NCBI RefSeq assembly: GCF_033958435.1
Contig: NC_134161.1
Location: forward strand, 15,810,001-15,874,000
Direction: 5' to 3'
DNA: 64,000 nt
Source of the DNA: Carettochelys insculpta
Taxonomy: Eukaryota > Chordata > Testudines > Carettochelyidae
Below are positions 1-9,652 of the stretch, in pieces (within the stretch, counting starts at the first letter, position 1; each line of letters opens with the position of its first letter). The notes under the pieces were generated by a model that worked only from the letters and a program-made list of their open reading frames with translations, was not told the origin of the DNA and made no database searches. The position numbers were made by a program, and so were the translations under genes.

Positions 1-367
1 TGCTGGAAAGGATCTGGAGGTTATAGAAGATCATAAATTGAACCTGTGTCAATAACATGATGCAATGGGGATGCTTTAGCAGGAGTGTCAGAGGTAAGAC
101 GCTTGTTCTGCTCTCCTAAGTTGAGGCCTCAGTTGCAGTACTGTGTCCCATTCTAGGTGCCATATTTGAGGAAAAATGTGGACCAATTGGAGAAAATACA
201 GGTGAGTGTAACAAAACTGATAAAGGGGATAGAAAAACCTGACTTCTCAGGAAAGGTTAGAAAAATCTGTGAATGTTTTAGCCTTGAGAAAAGGAGTTCC
301 AGGAAGGACTTGATAACAGTCTTCAGTGTATTAAGGGCTGTTAGAAAGAGGATCAGTTGTTCTCTGT
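1..367 (+). mobile_element. CR1 LINE 3' region, part 1 (split by palindromic element)
   Basis: The sequence follows the familiar 3' portion of CR1 retrotransposons: a phrase close to 'gcagtactgtgtcccattctaggtgcc', then a region about an antecedent lacking the 5' end, ending at the 'ggatcagttgttctct' segment. The open frame at 157-369 (MPYLRKNVDQLEKIQ) is this CR1 remnant and not a gene. The copy continues at 1078 after the inserted element. Confidence 0.8.
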
Positions 368-368
368 A

Positions 369-1077
369 GCTGTGTCTACACGTGCACGCTACTTCGAAGT
401 AGCGGCACTAACTTCGAAATAGCGCCCGTCGCGGCTACACGCGTTGGGCGCTATTTCGAAGTTAACTTCGACGTTAGGCAGCGAGACGTCGAACTCGCTA
501 ACCTCATGAGGGGATCGGAATAGCGCCCTACTTCGACGTTCAACGTCGAAGTAGGGACCGTGTAGACGATCCGCGTCCCGCAACGTCGAAATTGTGGGGT
601 CTTCCATGGCAGCCATCAGCTGGCGGGTTGAGAGACGCTGCCTCTCCAGCCTGTGCGGGGCTCTATGGTCACCGTGTGCAGCAGCCCTTAGCCCAGGGCT
701 TCTGGCTGCTGCTGCTGCAGCGGGGGATTCATGCTGCATGCACAGGGTCTGCAACTCGTTGTCGGCTCTGTGTATCTTGTGCTGTTTAGTGCAAGTGTGT
801 CTGGGAGGGGCCCTTTAAGGGAGCGGCTGGCTGTTGAGTCCGCCCTGTGACCCTGTCTGCAGCTGTGCCTGGCACCCTTATTTCGATGTGTGCTACTGTG
901 GCGTGTAGACGTTCCCTCGCTGCGCCTATTTCGATGTGGTGCTGCGCAACGTCGATGTTGAACATCGACGTTGCCAGCCCTGGAGGATGTGTAGACGTTA
1001 TTCATTGAAATAGCCTATTTCGATGTCGCCACATCGAAATAGGCTACTTCGATGTAGGCTTCACGTGTAGACGTAGC
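369..1077 (-). mobile_element. Palindrome-rich inverted-repeat element, copy 1
   Basis: A 709-bp element inserted in a CR1 copy. Ends are GCTGTGTCTACACGTG and, on the other strand, GCTACGTCTACACGTG. Subterminal DNA is packed with TTCGAAATAGC/GCTATTTCGAA palindromes and TCGACGTT blocks, so it is CpG-rich. Flanks are ctgta and ctgtg, an imperfect 5-bp target duplication. Two open frames run on the - strand: 1005-688 (105 aa, MNNVYTSSRAG to QQQQPEALG) and 754-389 (121 aa, MQTLCMQH to SAATSK). They overlap by 67 nt in different frames. I know no protein family matching either. No transposase motif is visible, so this is most likely a non-autonomous DNA transposon whose frames are incidental. Confidence 0.8.
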
Positions 1078-1366
1078 CTGTGTCTGTCGAAGGTAGAACA
1101 AGATACAGGGGCTTAATCTGCCACATGGGTGACTTAGGTTAGATATGGGGGGGTGGGAATTAACTGTAATGTCACTTAAACAGTGGAATAGGCTTCCAGG
1201 GAGGTTGTGGAATCTCCATCACTGGAGATTTTTAAGAACAGGTTGGGCAAAAACCTGTCAGAGATGGTCTAGATAGAATATTTGCTTGGTCCTGCCTCAA
1301 CACAGTGGGGAGGACTCAATGACTTCTGAAGGTCCCTTCCAGATCTGCATTGCTGAAGTTCTATGT
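1078..1366 (+). mobile_element. CR1 LINE 3' end, part 2
   Basis: This resumes the CR1 copy interrupted at 367. It runs through 'tggaataggcttccagggagg', 'ggaatctccatcactggaga' and the terminal 'gacttctgaaggtcccttcc', in the same order as the CR1 3' untranslated region. Joining 1-367 to the sequence after 1081 restores a continuous CR1 alignment, so the intervening 710 bp is an insertion. Confidence 0.82.
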
Positions 1367-1659
1367 GGTGCTTTCCGTACATTTATAAATATAGCTGTTT
1401 TGGTGAAGATACGAATTGCGCAGTACTTGCTGTACATTTATATATATGAGCAGGTGTTTTCCTGACCGTCTCAGTTCCGTAGTGCTATATATTTACAACG
1501 ACTGCATGCTTTGAGCGATGTTGTTCATTCTGTAGTATGTGTAGTGAAGTAATAAAGATAATTTTATTTTCAAAATGTAGAAATCTATGGAACAGGAAAA
1601 ACAGTGCAGAGAAACAATGCGCAAAACCAACAGGCAACACAATACAAACCTCTAATATA

Positions 1660-2261
1660 GGTTAAGGGAAAGGAGCTTTACAATTGGAAAGGCAGCAAAT
1701 AGTTTCTTCTGCTTGCGTGCATGACTGTAGACCCTTGTGACTATATGTACACCAGCTGTGGCTCTCCTGGGTCAGTGTATGTGAAGCTGTGGTTTTCCTT
1801 ACTGTCTCCTGCCATGGAATGGTAGGGAGTAAGAATGCAGGCCATGACACCATGGGACATGTTGGATAGTACAGAGACCTACCATGGAGTTCTTTAAGAA
1901 CTGCACTGGATGAGGAGTCAGGTGTTTTTATACCTGAAGGTCAACCAGGGTTGATTACATTCTGGTGCATCTGCGTTGTCCTGCTGGCACTTTCTCCTGT
2001 GTGCTCATTCTTTTTCCAGGCTGTCAGAGGGCACATTTCACCTTCCCAGTTCCCTGGTCCTTCGCACATGAACAGAGAACAGCGGAGCCCAAACCCCAGA
2101 GATGCAAACAATGTGATGTTTATTGGGGTTAGCTTCCACAAAGCATGAATCCTCTTTCGTTTCTTTTTTAACCCTCATTCTCTTATTTTTTCCACCTACT
2201 TCCTGTCTGCCCCCAATGTGTATAGTAATATTTTCAGGTGTACCTTACCCAATCATGTTAT
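1660..2261. other. Possible diverged LTR/repeat, otherwise unassigned
   Basis: The segment 'gcaaacaatgtgatgtttat' followed by 'tggggttagcttccacaaag' and 'cccccaatgtgtatagtaat' reads like a dispersed turtle repeat I recall without a name. Nothing coding is apparent. 1367-1659 is AT-rich with an AATAAA-like aataaagataattttatttt at 1550-1569. Confidence 0.3.
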
Positions 2262-2574
2262 TGAAATTTAACTAACCAGCTATTTTGAATTAGCATTTCC
2301 ACACACATAGCGCTATTTCAAAATAGTTCCACTGGAGCCCGTTATGGCTTATTTCAAAATTGCACTGTTCTGTGTCTTAACACCTATTTCAAAATAGAAA
2401 TTTTGAAATAGGCATCATTCCTCCTGCACTGAGGGTTACCAATTTCAAAATAACACACCTGCTTTTTCCATGTTATTTAGAAATAGCGTGTGCATCATCT
2501 AGGTGCTAGCAAAGTTATTTTAAAATAATGGCTGTTATTTCGAAATACCTCTGCAGTGTTGACGTAACCTCGGA
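2262..2574 (+). mobile_element. Old, decayed TATTTCAAAATAG-type inverted-repeat element
   Basis: The block repeats TATTTCAAAATAG, TTTTGAAATAGG and TTATTTCGAAATA at short intervals. Its internal order (a TATTTCAAAATAG, then a 'ttatggcttatttcaaaat' segment, then 'ggctgttatttcgaaatacctctgcagtgttgacgtaacc') matches the better-preserved element at 25501-25865. The right end corresponds to that element's 'tttgctgtgtagacctacc'; the left end is truncated. Most CpGs have become TpG or CpA, so it is old. Confidence 0.6.
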
Positions 2575-4529
2575 GTCCCACATGTCTCATAGCTCTCTGT
2601 CTGGGGTAGCCCCTGATTGTTAGTGTCTTCAGTTTTGGATGCCCACTGTAAGCCACTGAGCACCTGCGGCCTCCACCAAGTCCAACTGGTTTGCAGGCAC
2701 CTCTGAGCAGCGGGCTCAAGGTGCTTCAAAGGATGCTTCTGAAAACAGAGGCCTTGGTGGGAATTTCCAAGGAATCTGAAGGTTCCAGCTAGCATCCCTC
2801 ACCACTAACCACCAGCCCTCATTCACCATGTCACTGGCAGAACAAATGAACTACCTGTGGATTCCCCAGGCAGCACCCACAGTGGTCCATTATTGTGTTC
2901 TGCCGCAGTGGAAAATGCCCTGAAGACACTTGGGGATGATGAGGAAATGTTCAGAGCAAACCTGGCTGCCACAGGCTCCCTGAGCATCTCAGCATTCCAG
3001 ATGTGTCACCTCCAGGCTGTAAGGACTCAGGCAAGGGGCTGGGGATCGTGTATTTGTCTTTATTTCTCTGTTCAAGTTTTCATGCCTTAGGGAACCAGTG
3101 GTAGACCATACTAATTCAGAGCTGCTCTTCTCATGCACTTTCTGTTTCTCAGTGCTGGGAATGGTGTGAAAAGATCAGCTCTGGCCGTGTTTTGGCCTCC
3201 AAAATGACTTCCCACAGGGACCTGAAAGCCAATAAACGGGAGGCACAAATAGCATCATATTCAAGCTCGTTCTGCTTCCTGTGAAACCTTAATGTCCAGG
3301 CCCTGCAGCCTCCCTCGTATGTGGTCCAGGGCTGGAGAGGAGCTGGTGATCGAATCCCTAGCACTTCAGAATATCCCACCCCCAGAGCTTGTGGGTGTGA
3401 CAGGAGAGAGAGCAGTTCATTTTACAGTTGTGGAGGGGGCACGGTTTGTGAAAGCTGGTACAGCAGAACAAGCAGTGCTCTTACAGGGCCAGACAATCCC
3501 TATGTTCCAGCAGGTGATGTGATTTTGGGAGATGTTGCTTTGGAGCACAGGATTCAGGGAGATAGTGCTGCAGCCAGTCAAAAGGGATCTGTTAATGAAA
3601 AATTTCAATGTGAATACTGAAAAATTTCAGGTGAAAATTGAATGATTTTGATTCTGAAATGCCTCTTGGTGCCTCAAGGGAATTGTAGTTTGGCTGCCTC
3701 AAGTTTCTGTTCTTCTCAATGTGCCCATGCAGCCTAGTCAGACTACATCTCCCATTATGCATCATGGTCTCCCTTCTTTCAGAGGAGAGATGTTGCATCA
3801 AGGGAATTCTTAGACTTGCTGTTTCCAAAACAAAATATTTTGGTGCTTAGTTGTCTGGATTTTATATTAGAAATCCAAGGTTTTTCCACAGTAAACAAAC
3901 AGATTTCAGTAAAACTTTAGTTTGGTCAAAACCAATTACATAACAAAAACCAGGTTCAGCTGAAAAATTTTGACCTGCCCTAGGTAGTCCTTTGGTGAGC
4001 GAAAGTTTTGCAGAGAAGATGCTAACCACAGTCAGCTGGCACCTGAGAGTGGCCAGATGGGCAAAGCCTGTGGAACAGGCATGTACATTCAAACCACTCG
4101 AAGTGTAATTGCAGCCAATAGAAATGTCATCTCCTTCGGCTGGCAGAGGAACTCCTGTGGTTAATGAATTATAGATCTTGCCTCAGTGAGACTAGGAGCA
4201 CCTTTAGCATCTTGATATTTTACTATTACCAGTTGCTGAGCTGTAAAGCACTTGTAAAGAAAGCACCTTTCAGAATCTATTTATCAGAGGTTGATAGGAA
4301 ACCACAACATCCTATTTTCTTCTGTGAGCATCAGGGTCTGTCTGGCAGTGATCTGCTGAGAGATTGTGTGCTGCTCAGCATCTGCAATTAGCGCAACCAC
4401 TGTCTCTCCTGGGGTTGCTTTATCTCTCTTGTTCGCTTTATTGCTTTTGCACTCACACCCTGTCCCTCTTCCCATCTCTCAATGTGTGTCTGTGCTCCTC
4501 AGTCAGGTGTCCATCTTCTGGGCTTCAGT
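2575..4529. other. Intronic, no confident feature
   Basis: No exon or named repeat. 3595-3655 has A/T-rich 'gaaaaatttcaatgtgaata'-type sequence, and 3640-3840 ('gactacatctcccattatgc') resembles an unnamed dispersed repeat of amniotes. Open frames on both strands are short and unsupported. Confidence 0.5.
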
Positions 4530-4772
4530 TTCACACGCCCAGTAGGGACCCATGAAATTGAACTCTCTGAGGTCAGCAGTTGACCCCTGTACTCCTCAAT
4601 ATCGAGAGGAGGAAGGGAGGTTGATGGGAGAGTTTCTCCTATTGACATGCCTCTGTGAGGATGGCCAGGTGAGTTGATCGTAGGTAAGTCAATTCTAGCT
4701 GCACAACTGTGGTAGCTAGAGTCATGTATCTATAAGCAACTCCAAAGTCTAGCGTAGACCTGTGTTTCCAAG
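4530..4772 (-). mobile_element. About 300-bp MITE family B, copy 1 (partial)
   Basis: Shows the family order: an 'aattgaactctctgaggtca' segment, 'gttgacccctgtactcctca', 'gaggttgatgggag', a complementary 'tctcctattgac', then 'gccaggtgagttgatcgtag' and 'tagcgtagacc' near the right end. The GTTGATGGGAGA and TCTCCCATTGAC halves form an internal palindrome. The left inverted-repeat end is missing or decayed. Confidence 0.55.
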
Positions 4773-4793
4773 TACTTGCACTGTGCCCAGATA

Positions 4794-4945
4794 TCAGAGG
4801 GGTAGCCGTGTTAGTCTGGATCTGTAGCAGCAACGAAGGGTCCTGTGGCACCTTATAGACTAACAGAAAAGTTTAGAGCATGAGCTTTTGTGAGTTAACT
4901 CACGAAAGCTCATGCTCTAAACTTTTCTGCTAGTCTATAAGGTGC
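4794..4945. mobile_element. Fold-back retroposon (Penelope-like tail) with 15-bp target duplication
   Basis: The insert starts 'tcagaggggtagccgtgtta' and ends 'tagtctataaggtgc'. It is bounded by exact 15-bp repeats cactgtgcccagata at 4779-4793 and 4946-4960. The span 4845-4948 is a palindrome with two 52-bp arms centred on gttaac (4894-4899) and very few mismatches. The sequence belongs to a turtle repeat whose tail reads 'agactaacacggctac' on the other strand, probably Penelope-like. Such elements often carry an inverted partial copy of their own end. Confidence 0.65.
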
Positions 4946-5125
4946 CACTGTGCCCAGATAGTAGCTAACCCCAGCGGGGGGGCCTGCATGTTATTGTCAT
5001 CGCATATTAACCGGTGAGGGCGCAGCTGGAGTCAAGATCAATGCATTTCCCTTCCAACCTGCCTTGTGCGCATTTTCTCAGTGCAGCTAGTAGATAATCA
5101 CAAAGTGACACATTTTCATTTTAGA

Positions 5126-5220
5126 GAGCTAAGGTGGAGGAGATAATATATTTTGTTGGATCAACTTTTGTAGATGAAAGAGACTACACTGAGCTCTTCT
5201 TCAGGTTCTGTGAAGAGTAT
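5126..5220 (-). mobile_element. Inverted Penelope-like tail fragment
   Basis: 'gctaaggtggaggagataat' and 'ggatcaacttttgtagatga' are the reverse complement of the tail found forward at 5565-5640 (tctctctcaccaacagaatt). It lies 45 bp upstream of the forward body, as an inverted partial copy. Confidence 0.5.
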
Positions 5221-5259
5221 TCAGAGAACATTTTTCATAAAATAATCATTCAATATCTG

Positions 5260-5645
5260 ACCCCCTCAGTCCTCATCCTCAAAGGAAACCCACGCAACAC
5301 CTTCAAAAGATGAGCCTGGGAGTTTAAATTCATAACTTTGCTAGACACTAAAAATCATGGTCTTAATAAAGACATGGGTTTATTACTACAATCTGTAACC
5401 ACTAACCCCCTTTTTGTCCTATGACTGCAATGTTCTTAATGGGCAACTTCATCTTGAATGTGCCCTTAGAATATCTGTTAACTACTTATGCTAAACAACC
5501 AGTTTCACTGTGTATTTAGCTGTGATACCCCAACACCTTCCAAACCAGAAGAGCTCTGTGTATCTCAGAATCATGTCTCTCTCACCAACAGAATTTGGTT
5601 CAGCAAAAGATATTACCTCACCTCATTACCTCACGGCAGATCTGA
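5260..5645 (+). pseudogene. Penelope-like element remnant (probable GIY-YIG C-terminal end and tail)
   Basis: The frame near 5279-5370 reads LKGNPRNTFKR, stop, AWEFKFITLLDTKNHGLNKD. I recall RAWELKFI.LLDT..HGLN as the C-terminus of a repeat-encoded protein in turtles, which I tentatively assign to the GIY-YIG endonuclease end of Penelope-like elements. The 3' non-coding tail follows, ending 'gatattacctcacctcatta'. An internal stop and truncation make it non-functional. Confidence 0.5.
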
Positions 5646-6245
5646 AGTTTATATATCCAGCATCCAGTGGCTGTAAAGTAACACTGAGCCGCACACAAAC
5701 CCTAACCCAAATGCCCCACAATTGCACAGCTGTCCTGCTCTGATTCCAGATATTATGGCACAAGCCTATCACATCTACAGACACCAGGGGCTGGCTGGTG
5801 CTGGGTGCTGAACTTTCTCATCTACTGCTGTTTGATTGCCCTGAAATTACTGAAAGACAAGGGCACTTTGCACGGCAGAGGCCATATTGAAAGCAGCTGC
5901 ATAAATCCATGGGACTTCAGACCAATGCTACTGTGATTCTTCTGGACATAGAGGTGAAGCCGAGCTCTAAAGCTCAGATTGGAAACTTCCTCAACGTTCC
6001 GTGAGTATTTTGACTGGCTCACTGCATATATCTATAGTGAGCAAGGAATGCTAGGGTTGCAGCCCAGTCCCATTCCTGGACAAAAACCTGAATGCTTTAC
6101 CACCCATGAAAAACAGCCTCCTTGAGGGATGGGAATCTACCAGCCTCTACTGGGGCTGTTCCCCCATGAATGTGTGGGGCATGCCAGAACCGCAGTAGAA
6201 GACTTAACCTCCAAAGCTTGCCATGTACTTTCATTTTAGGTGTCA
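5646..6245. other. Intronic, nothing recognised
   Basis: No splice-bounded open frame or repeat family seen. Confidence 0.5.
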
Positions 6246-6735
6246 ATGATGGGGTGGACTAAGCCTGACTCCTCCTACAAAGGCCTTGCCACACCCCACC
6301 CTAGTGAGAGGAGCAGACAAGAGGTCCTCCAAGCAGGAGGGAGTGTCTGTCTCAGCTGCAGCCAATCAAGGCCCAGCAGTCCAATATAAAAGAAGCTGCT
6401 GGGCTAAGGTCTGGCAATTCCTGTCAGGTGCTCGACCCAGGCAGATCTCCATACGGTCTGGGAGACCAGCAGCACTTTGGACAGCTCCGAGTGCAAGCTG
6501 AACTTAGGCCTGGGCAAGGCTCAGGCCCAGTGGCCGAAGACTGACCCACAAGCCTGACCCAAGAGCTGACAGCACTGTGGACAGAGCTAGTCATATCCTA
6601 GCCACAGAATCTCTCCAGGTGACCCTTGGCCACAGACGGGTGCTCGCAAGTGGGTGACCCCACTAAATTGCCCTGGAGCAGGAGAAACTGGGGAAGGTGG
6701 GGGAAGCTCGGAGTATGGGTCAATGAGAGATGATT
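6246..6735 (+). mobile_element. Possible LTR or promoter-bearing repeat
   Basis: 'gcagccaatcaaggcccagc' followed by 'agtccaatataaaagaagct' looks like a CCAAT-plus-TATA promoter of a turtle Gypsy-like LTR that I recall only loosely. The TATA-like TATAAAAG lies at 6386-6393. No flanking duplication or polypurine tract was found, so the class is uncertain. Confidence 0.35.
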
Positions 6736-8164
6736 CATCACATAATCTTTTATAAAGATTAATTTTTAGAAAATTGAGTTTTCTTTGGGGACAAAGAGCC
6801 CAAATTCTTACCATGAGCACTGAACTGGTGAATCATTCCCCAGCCTGGCTTGAACAAGCCTCTTCCCAGGGCCCTCTGCCTCTTCTGAGTCCCTACAGCC
6901 AGGTCCCGATTCTCTGACTTTTCCAGGATGGAGCTGAGAGAGAAGATCAATAATAACTAGCTGCTCCAGTGGGATGAGGGTGATTTAGAGGCGAGCATGC
7001 AGTTCCTATGCTTGTTTTTCAGGTAAAGGTTTGGCCTTTAAGAAAGAGAGGAGAGAAAGAGAAAAACCTCCTTTCACCTTTTGAAAAAATCAATCCTTCC
7101 AGACTCCGAATAGGAGAAACTTACCTGGGAATTAAAGTCTGGGCTTGACACAGTATGCCTGTAATTTCTCAGTCTCAGAAAGTTACAGAGTACCCAGTGC
7201 ATGCTGGGGCCCTTTCTCCCACTCTCATGCCAGGTCAGCTGGCCACAAATTCCAGAGAAGGAGAAGGGGACACTGGAGAGAGAGAGAGAGAGAGCGAGAG
7301 CCAATGAATCAAGTACAGTACTGTGTCAATGCATCAGCACAGGTTGCATGCAGGGCATGGAACTGGGACAATAACACCGGAAGGATATCTGCACATTTAG
7401 AGCCATTTGGTTGCCTTCTGCTCTGCAAAATGAAGTAGAAGCAACTCTGCAGAATGAGGCCAGAGGATACGTAGAGGCTCAGCAAGCATAACACTGCAAA
7501 AGCACTGGTGGCCCTTTTCCCCTGCCAGTGCCTCTTCCTGTGGGCTTGGAGGGAGTAGCCAGGGAGGTGGGGCAGAGCGAGGCAGCTCCACTGGACATGT
7601 GCCGGTGCATGAAGACAGATGGTTAGTCAGTGCTGCATTGTGCAGTGGGAGCTTCCATCCTGCCTCTTCCTCCATCTTTTCAGGAGGTACAAGGGAAAGT
7701 GTTTCCAGGCACCTTGGCCCTAGCAGCTGCTCAAGGATCCATGTGTTCCCTCCTTACAACGGTGTCCACAGAGGAGGGAAGAGTCTTGCCAACTGACTTT
7801 AAATGAAGCATGGCCAGGATCATGGTGAAGTTCATCTCCAGCCAGGAGATCTCTGCCCCCTCTCTTACAGGGGGAGTTTATCATGGGAAGCCCCATCAGG
7901 AATATAAGTGACACTAGGCCAGAATCTGGCCCAATCCCCTGTCTCTCACGAGGTGCAGTACCTGCTGTACAGGCACTCTGTGTGTGTGGGCATATGGAAG
8001 TAGTTGCTTCTAAAGGGTTAGTAAATGGCACTTAAGAATCTGTAGATCCTGGGTTTTGTCAGATCAGTGACACTTCTGTCTAACCTCTGTAGTTAGGTGG
8101 CCTCTGTGCTGTAGTATCAAGGCACCTTGCAGACACCAATGAAATTCCAATCTGCAGCCCACCA
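6736..8164. other. Intronic, nothing recognised except a GA microsatellite
   Basis: Open frames here have no homology I recognise and are not bounded by plausible splice signals in a KIRREL3 frame. Confidence 0.5.
7276..7300. repeat. (GA)n microsatellite
   Basis: GA dinucleotide run with one C interruption (gagcgag). It could be polymorphic. Confidence 0.9.
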
Positions 8165-8345
8165 AGCCCTTTATGAAGGCATGTGACAGTCATCACCATC
8201 CTTTGACAGATAGGGAAACTGAGGCACCGAGCGTGAATGACTTGGACAAGTCATTCAATGCAACAATATACGAATCAGTTTTGGAGCTTAATTCTAGCTG
8301 TCTGCTAAGCCCACCCTGTGCACTAAACCACACTACTGCTTCTGC
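8165..8345 (-). mobile_element. MIR-type SINE relic, antisense
   Basis: 'gacagatagggaaactgagg' followed by 'caccgagcgtgaatgacttg' is the antisense MIR core. It continues to 'cactaaaccacactactgct' before fading. Confidence 0.6.
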
Positions 8346-8449
8346 CTCATGCCTGTGTAGCAACCAGGGCCTGAGAGAGGCAGCAGCTCCCTGCAGGGCA
8401 AACAGGAGACTGATCATTGGTCTATCAAGCCAAGCCCCACAGCAGTGAC

Positions 8450-8870
8450 ATCAACTCTGCCCTAAGTGCATGAAAACCTGATTGCATGTGTGCCTTTATT
8501 TCCCACATTATTTCATTCTGTAAGTGCGAACGCTAATTAACTGCATCCTGTCATGCTGCAAATGAGACCTTGAAGCTACAGTATGTGAGCCGGGAGGGAT
8601 GGGCAAAGTGGCAGAGATGGGGCTCTTTGTCCTTTGAGTCTCATTAGAATATGCAGATGCACTCCCGGCCTGCCAGCCAGAGAGGAGATCTAAAAGCCAG
8701 TCCCCCAAGCAGTGGCCTGGAAAGCAGGACTCAGCTGAGATCTTCCTCTTTGTTGCAGTGAAAAATAAGATCCCCCTTTCCCCCGTTTTCTTTTCTCGGT
8801 TTTGAACAGTTTGAAAATGTTTGACATATGGAAAAAATAATGAATTCCATTTTTCTTTTCCTTTTGCACT
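8450..8870. other. Candidate conserved non-coding block
   Basis: Repeat-poor DNA with 'gcgaacgctaattaactgca', 'tgctgcaaatgagacc' and 'ctcattagaatatgcagatg', that is TAATTA, ATTAG and octamer-like motifs. Conservation is inferred from composition only. Confidence 0.3.
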
Positions 8871-9487
8871 CTCTGATCTGTCAGTCTGCACCCAGGAGCC
8901 CTGCTTACCGGAGGGGCTGTCATCCTGGATTAGACAGATAGTGCTGCTATCCCAAATTGTTCCCCCCAGCTCACCCACTCTGAGAGTGGGTGGCTCCAGG
9001 TGTTGATCACTTCACCAGCCACAGGGGCATTTTTCCCTGCTCGGCTATTGGCTGAAGTCTAACCATGTGGAGCCTGGATGGGCCCAAGCTGTAAGTCAGC
9101 ATTCAAGCCCCCTAGCGCTCCTGTAGCTGAGGAGAGACAGGATTTCTGATGAATGCATCAGGGATTCTGTCCAGAGACAGCTGAATGCATGCAGCCTGTA
9201 ATGACTGATAGCTGCCAGCCTGCCTAATATTAGTATGCCACATTGTCTTCTGTCAGCATCAAACCAGAGGGCTCCCTTGAAACCAAGCCTATTCTGGAGA
9301 CTGGGGGCAGACTGCTACACCTATACTGGCACTGTAAGAGGCCAGCGCTGGGTGTGAATGCCATGCTGTTTCTGTCTCACAGCCCTGAACACATCAGTGT
9401 GATGTGAATCCCGCTCCCCTGGGGCAGGTGCACACAAAGGTTCATGGGTCGTGGCTCAACAGTCAGAACAGTGCAGCTCTGAGAGAT
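8871..9487. other. Intronic, nothing recognised
   Basis: Mixed-composition sequence between the candidate regulatory block and a MIR relic. Confidence 0.5.
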
Positions 9488-9652
9488 ATGTGATCCTGCA
9501 GTCAAGGCATGGAGCTGGACTTCCATTCAACTCCCAGTCTGTCACGGTCTCCCTGTGTGACCTTGGGCTACCCCTAATTTCTGAGTGCCTCAGTTTCTCC
9601 TCTGTAAAATGGGGCTGTTAATGCTTCCTTACTTCGCAGGGTGGTTGTCATT
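9488..9652 (+). mobile_element. MIR-type SINE relic
   Basis: The core 'ctgtgtgaccttgggctacc', 'gtgcctcagtttctcctctg' and 'taaaatggggctgttaat' matches the MIR/CORE-SINE consensus in sense orientation. It is ancient and diverged. Confidence 0.7.

Noticed and set aside
389..754. 121-aa frame as a host protein-coding gene
   Set aside because: It recurs in four repeat copies and runs into the inverted-repeat end. It is part of a mobile element and shows near-neutral divergence.
369..1077. CRISPR-like array of repeated TTCGAAATAGC units
   Set aside because: The repeats are irregular palindromes within a transposon in vertebrate DNA. Spacing is not regular and there are no cas genes.
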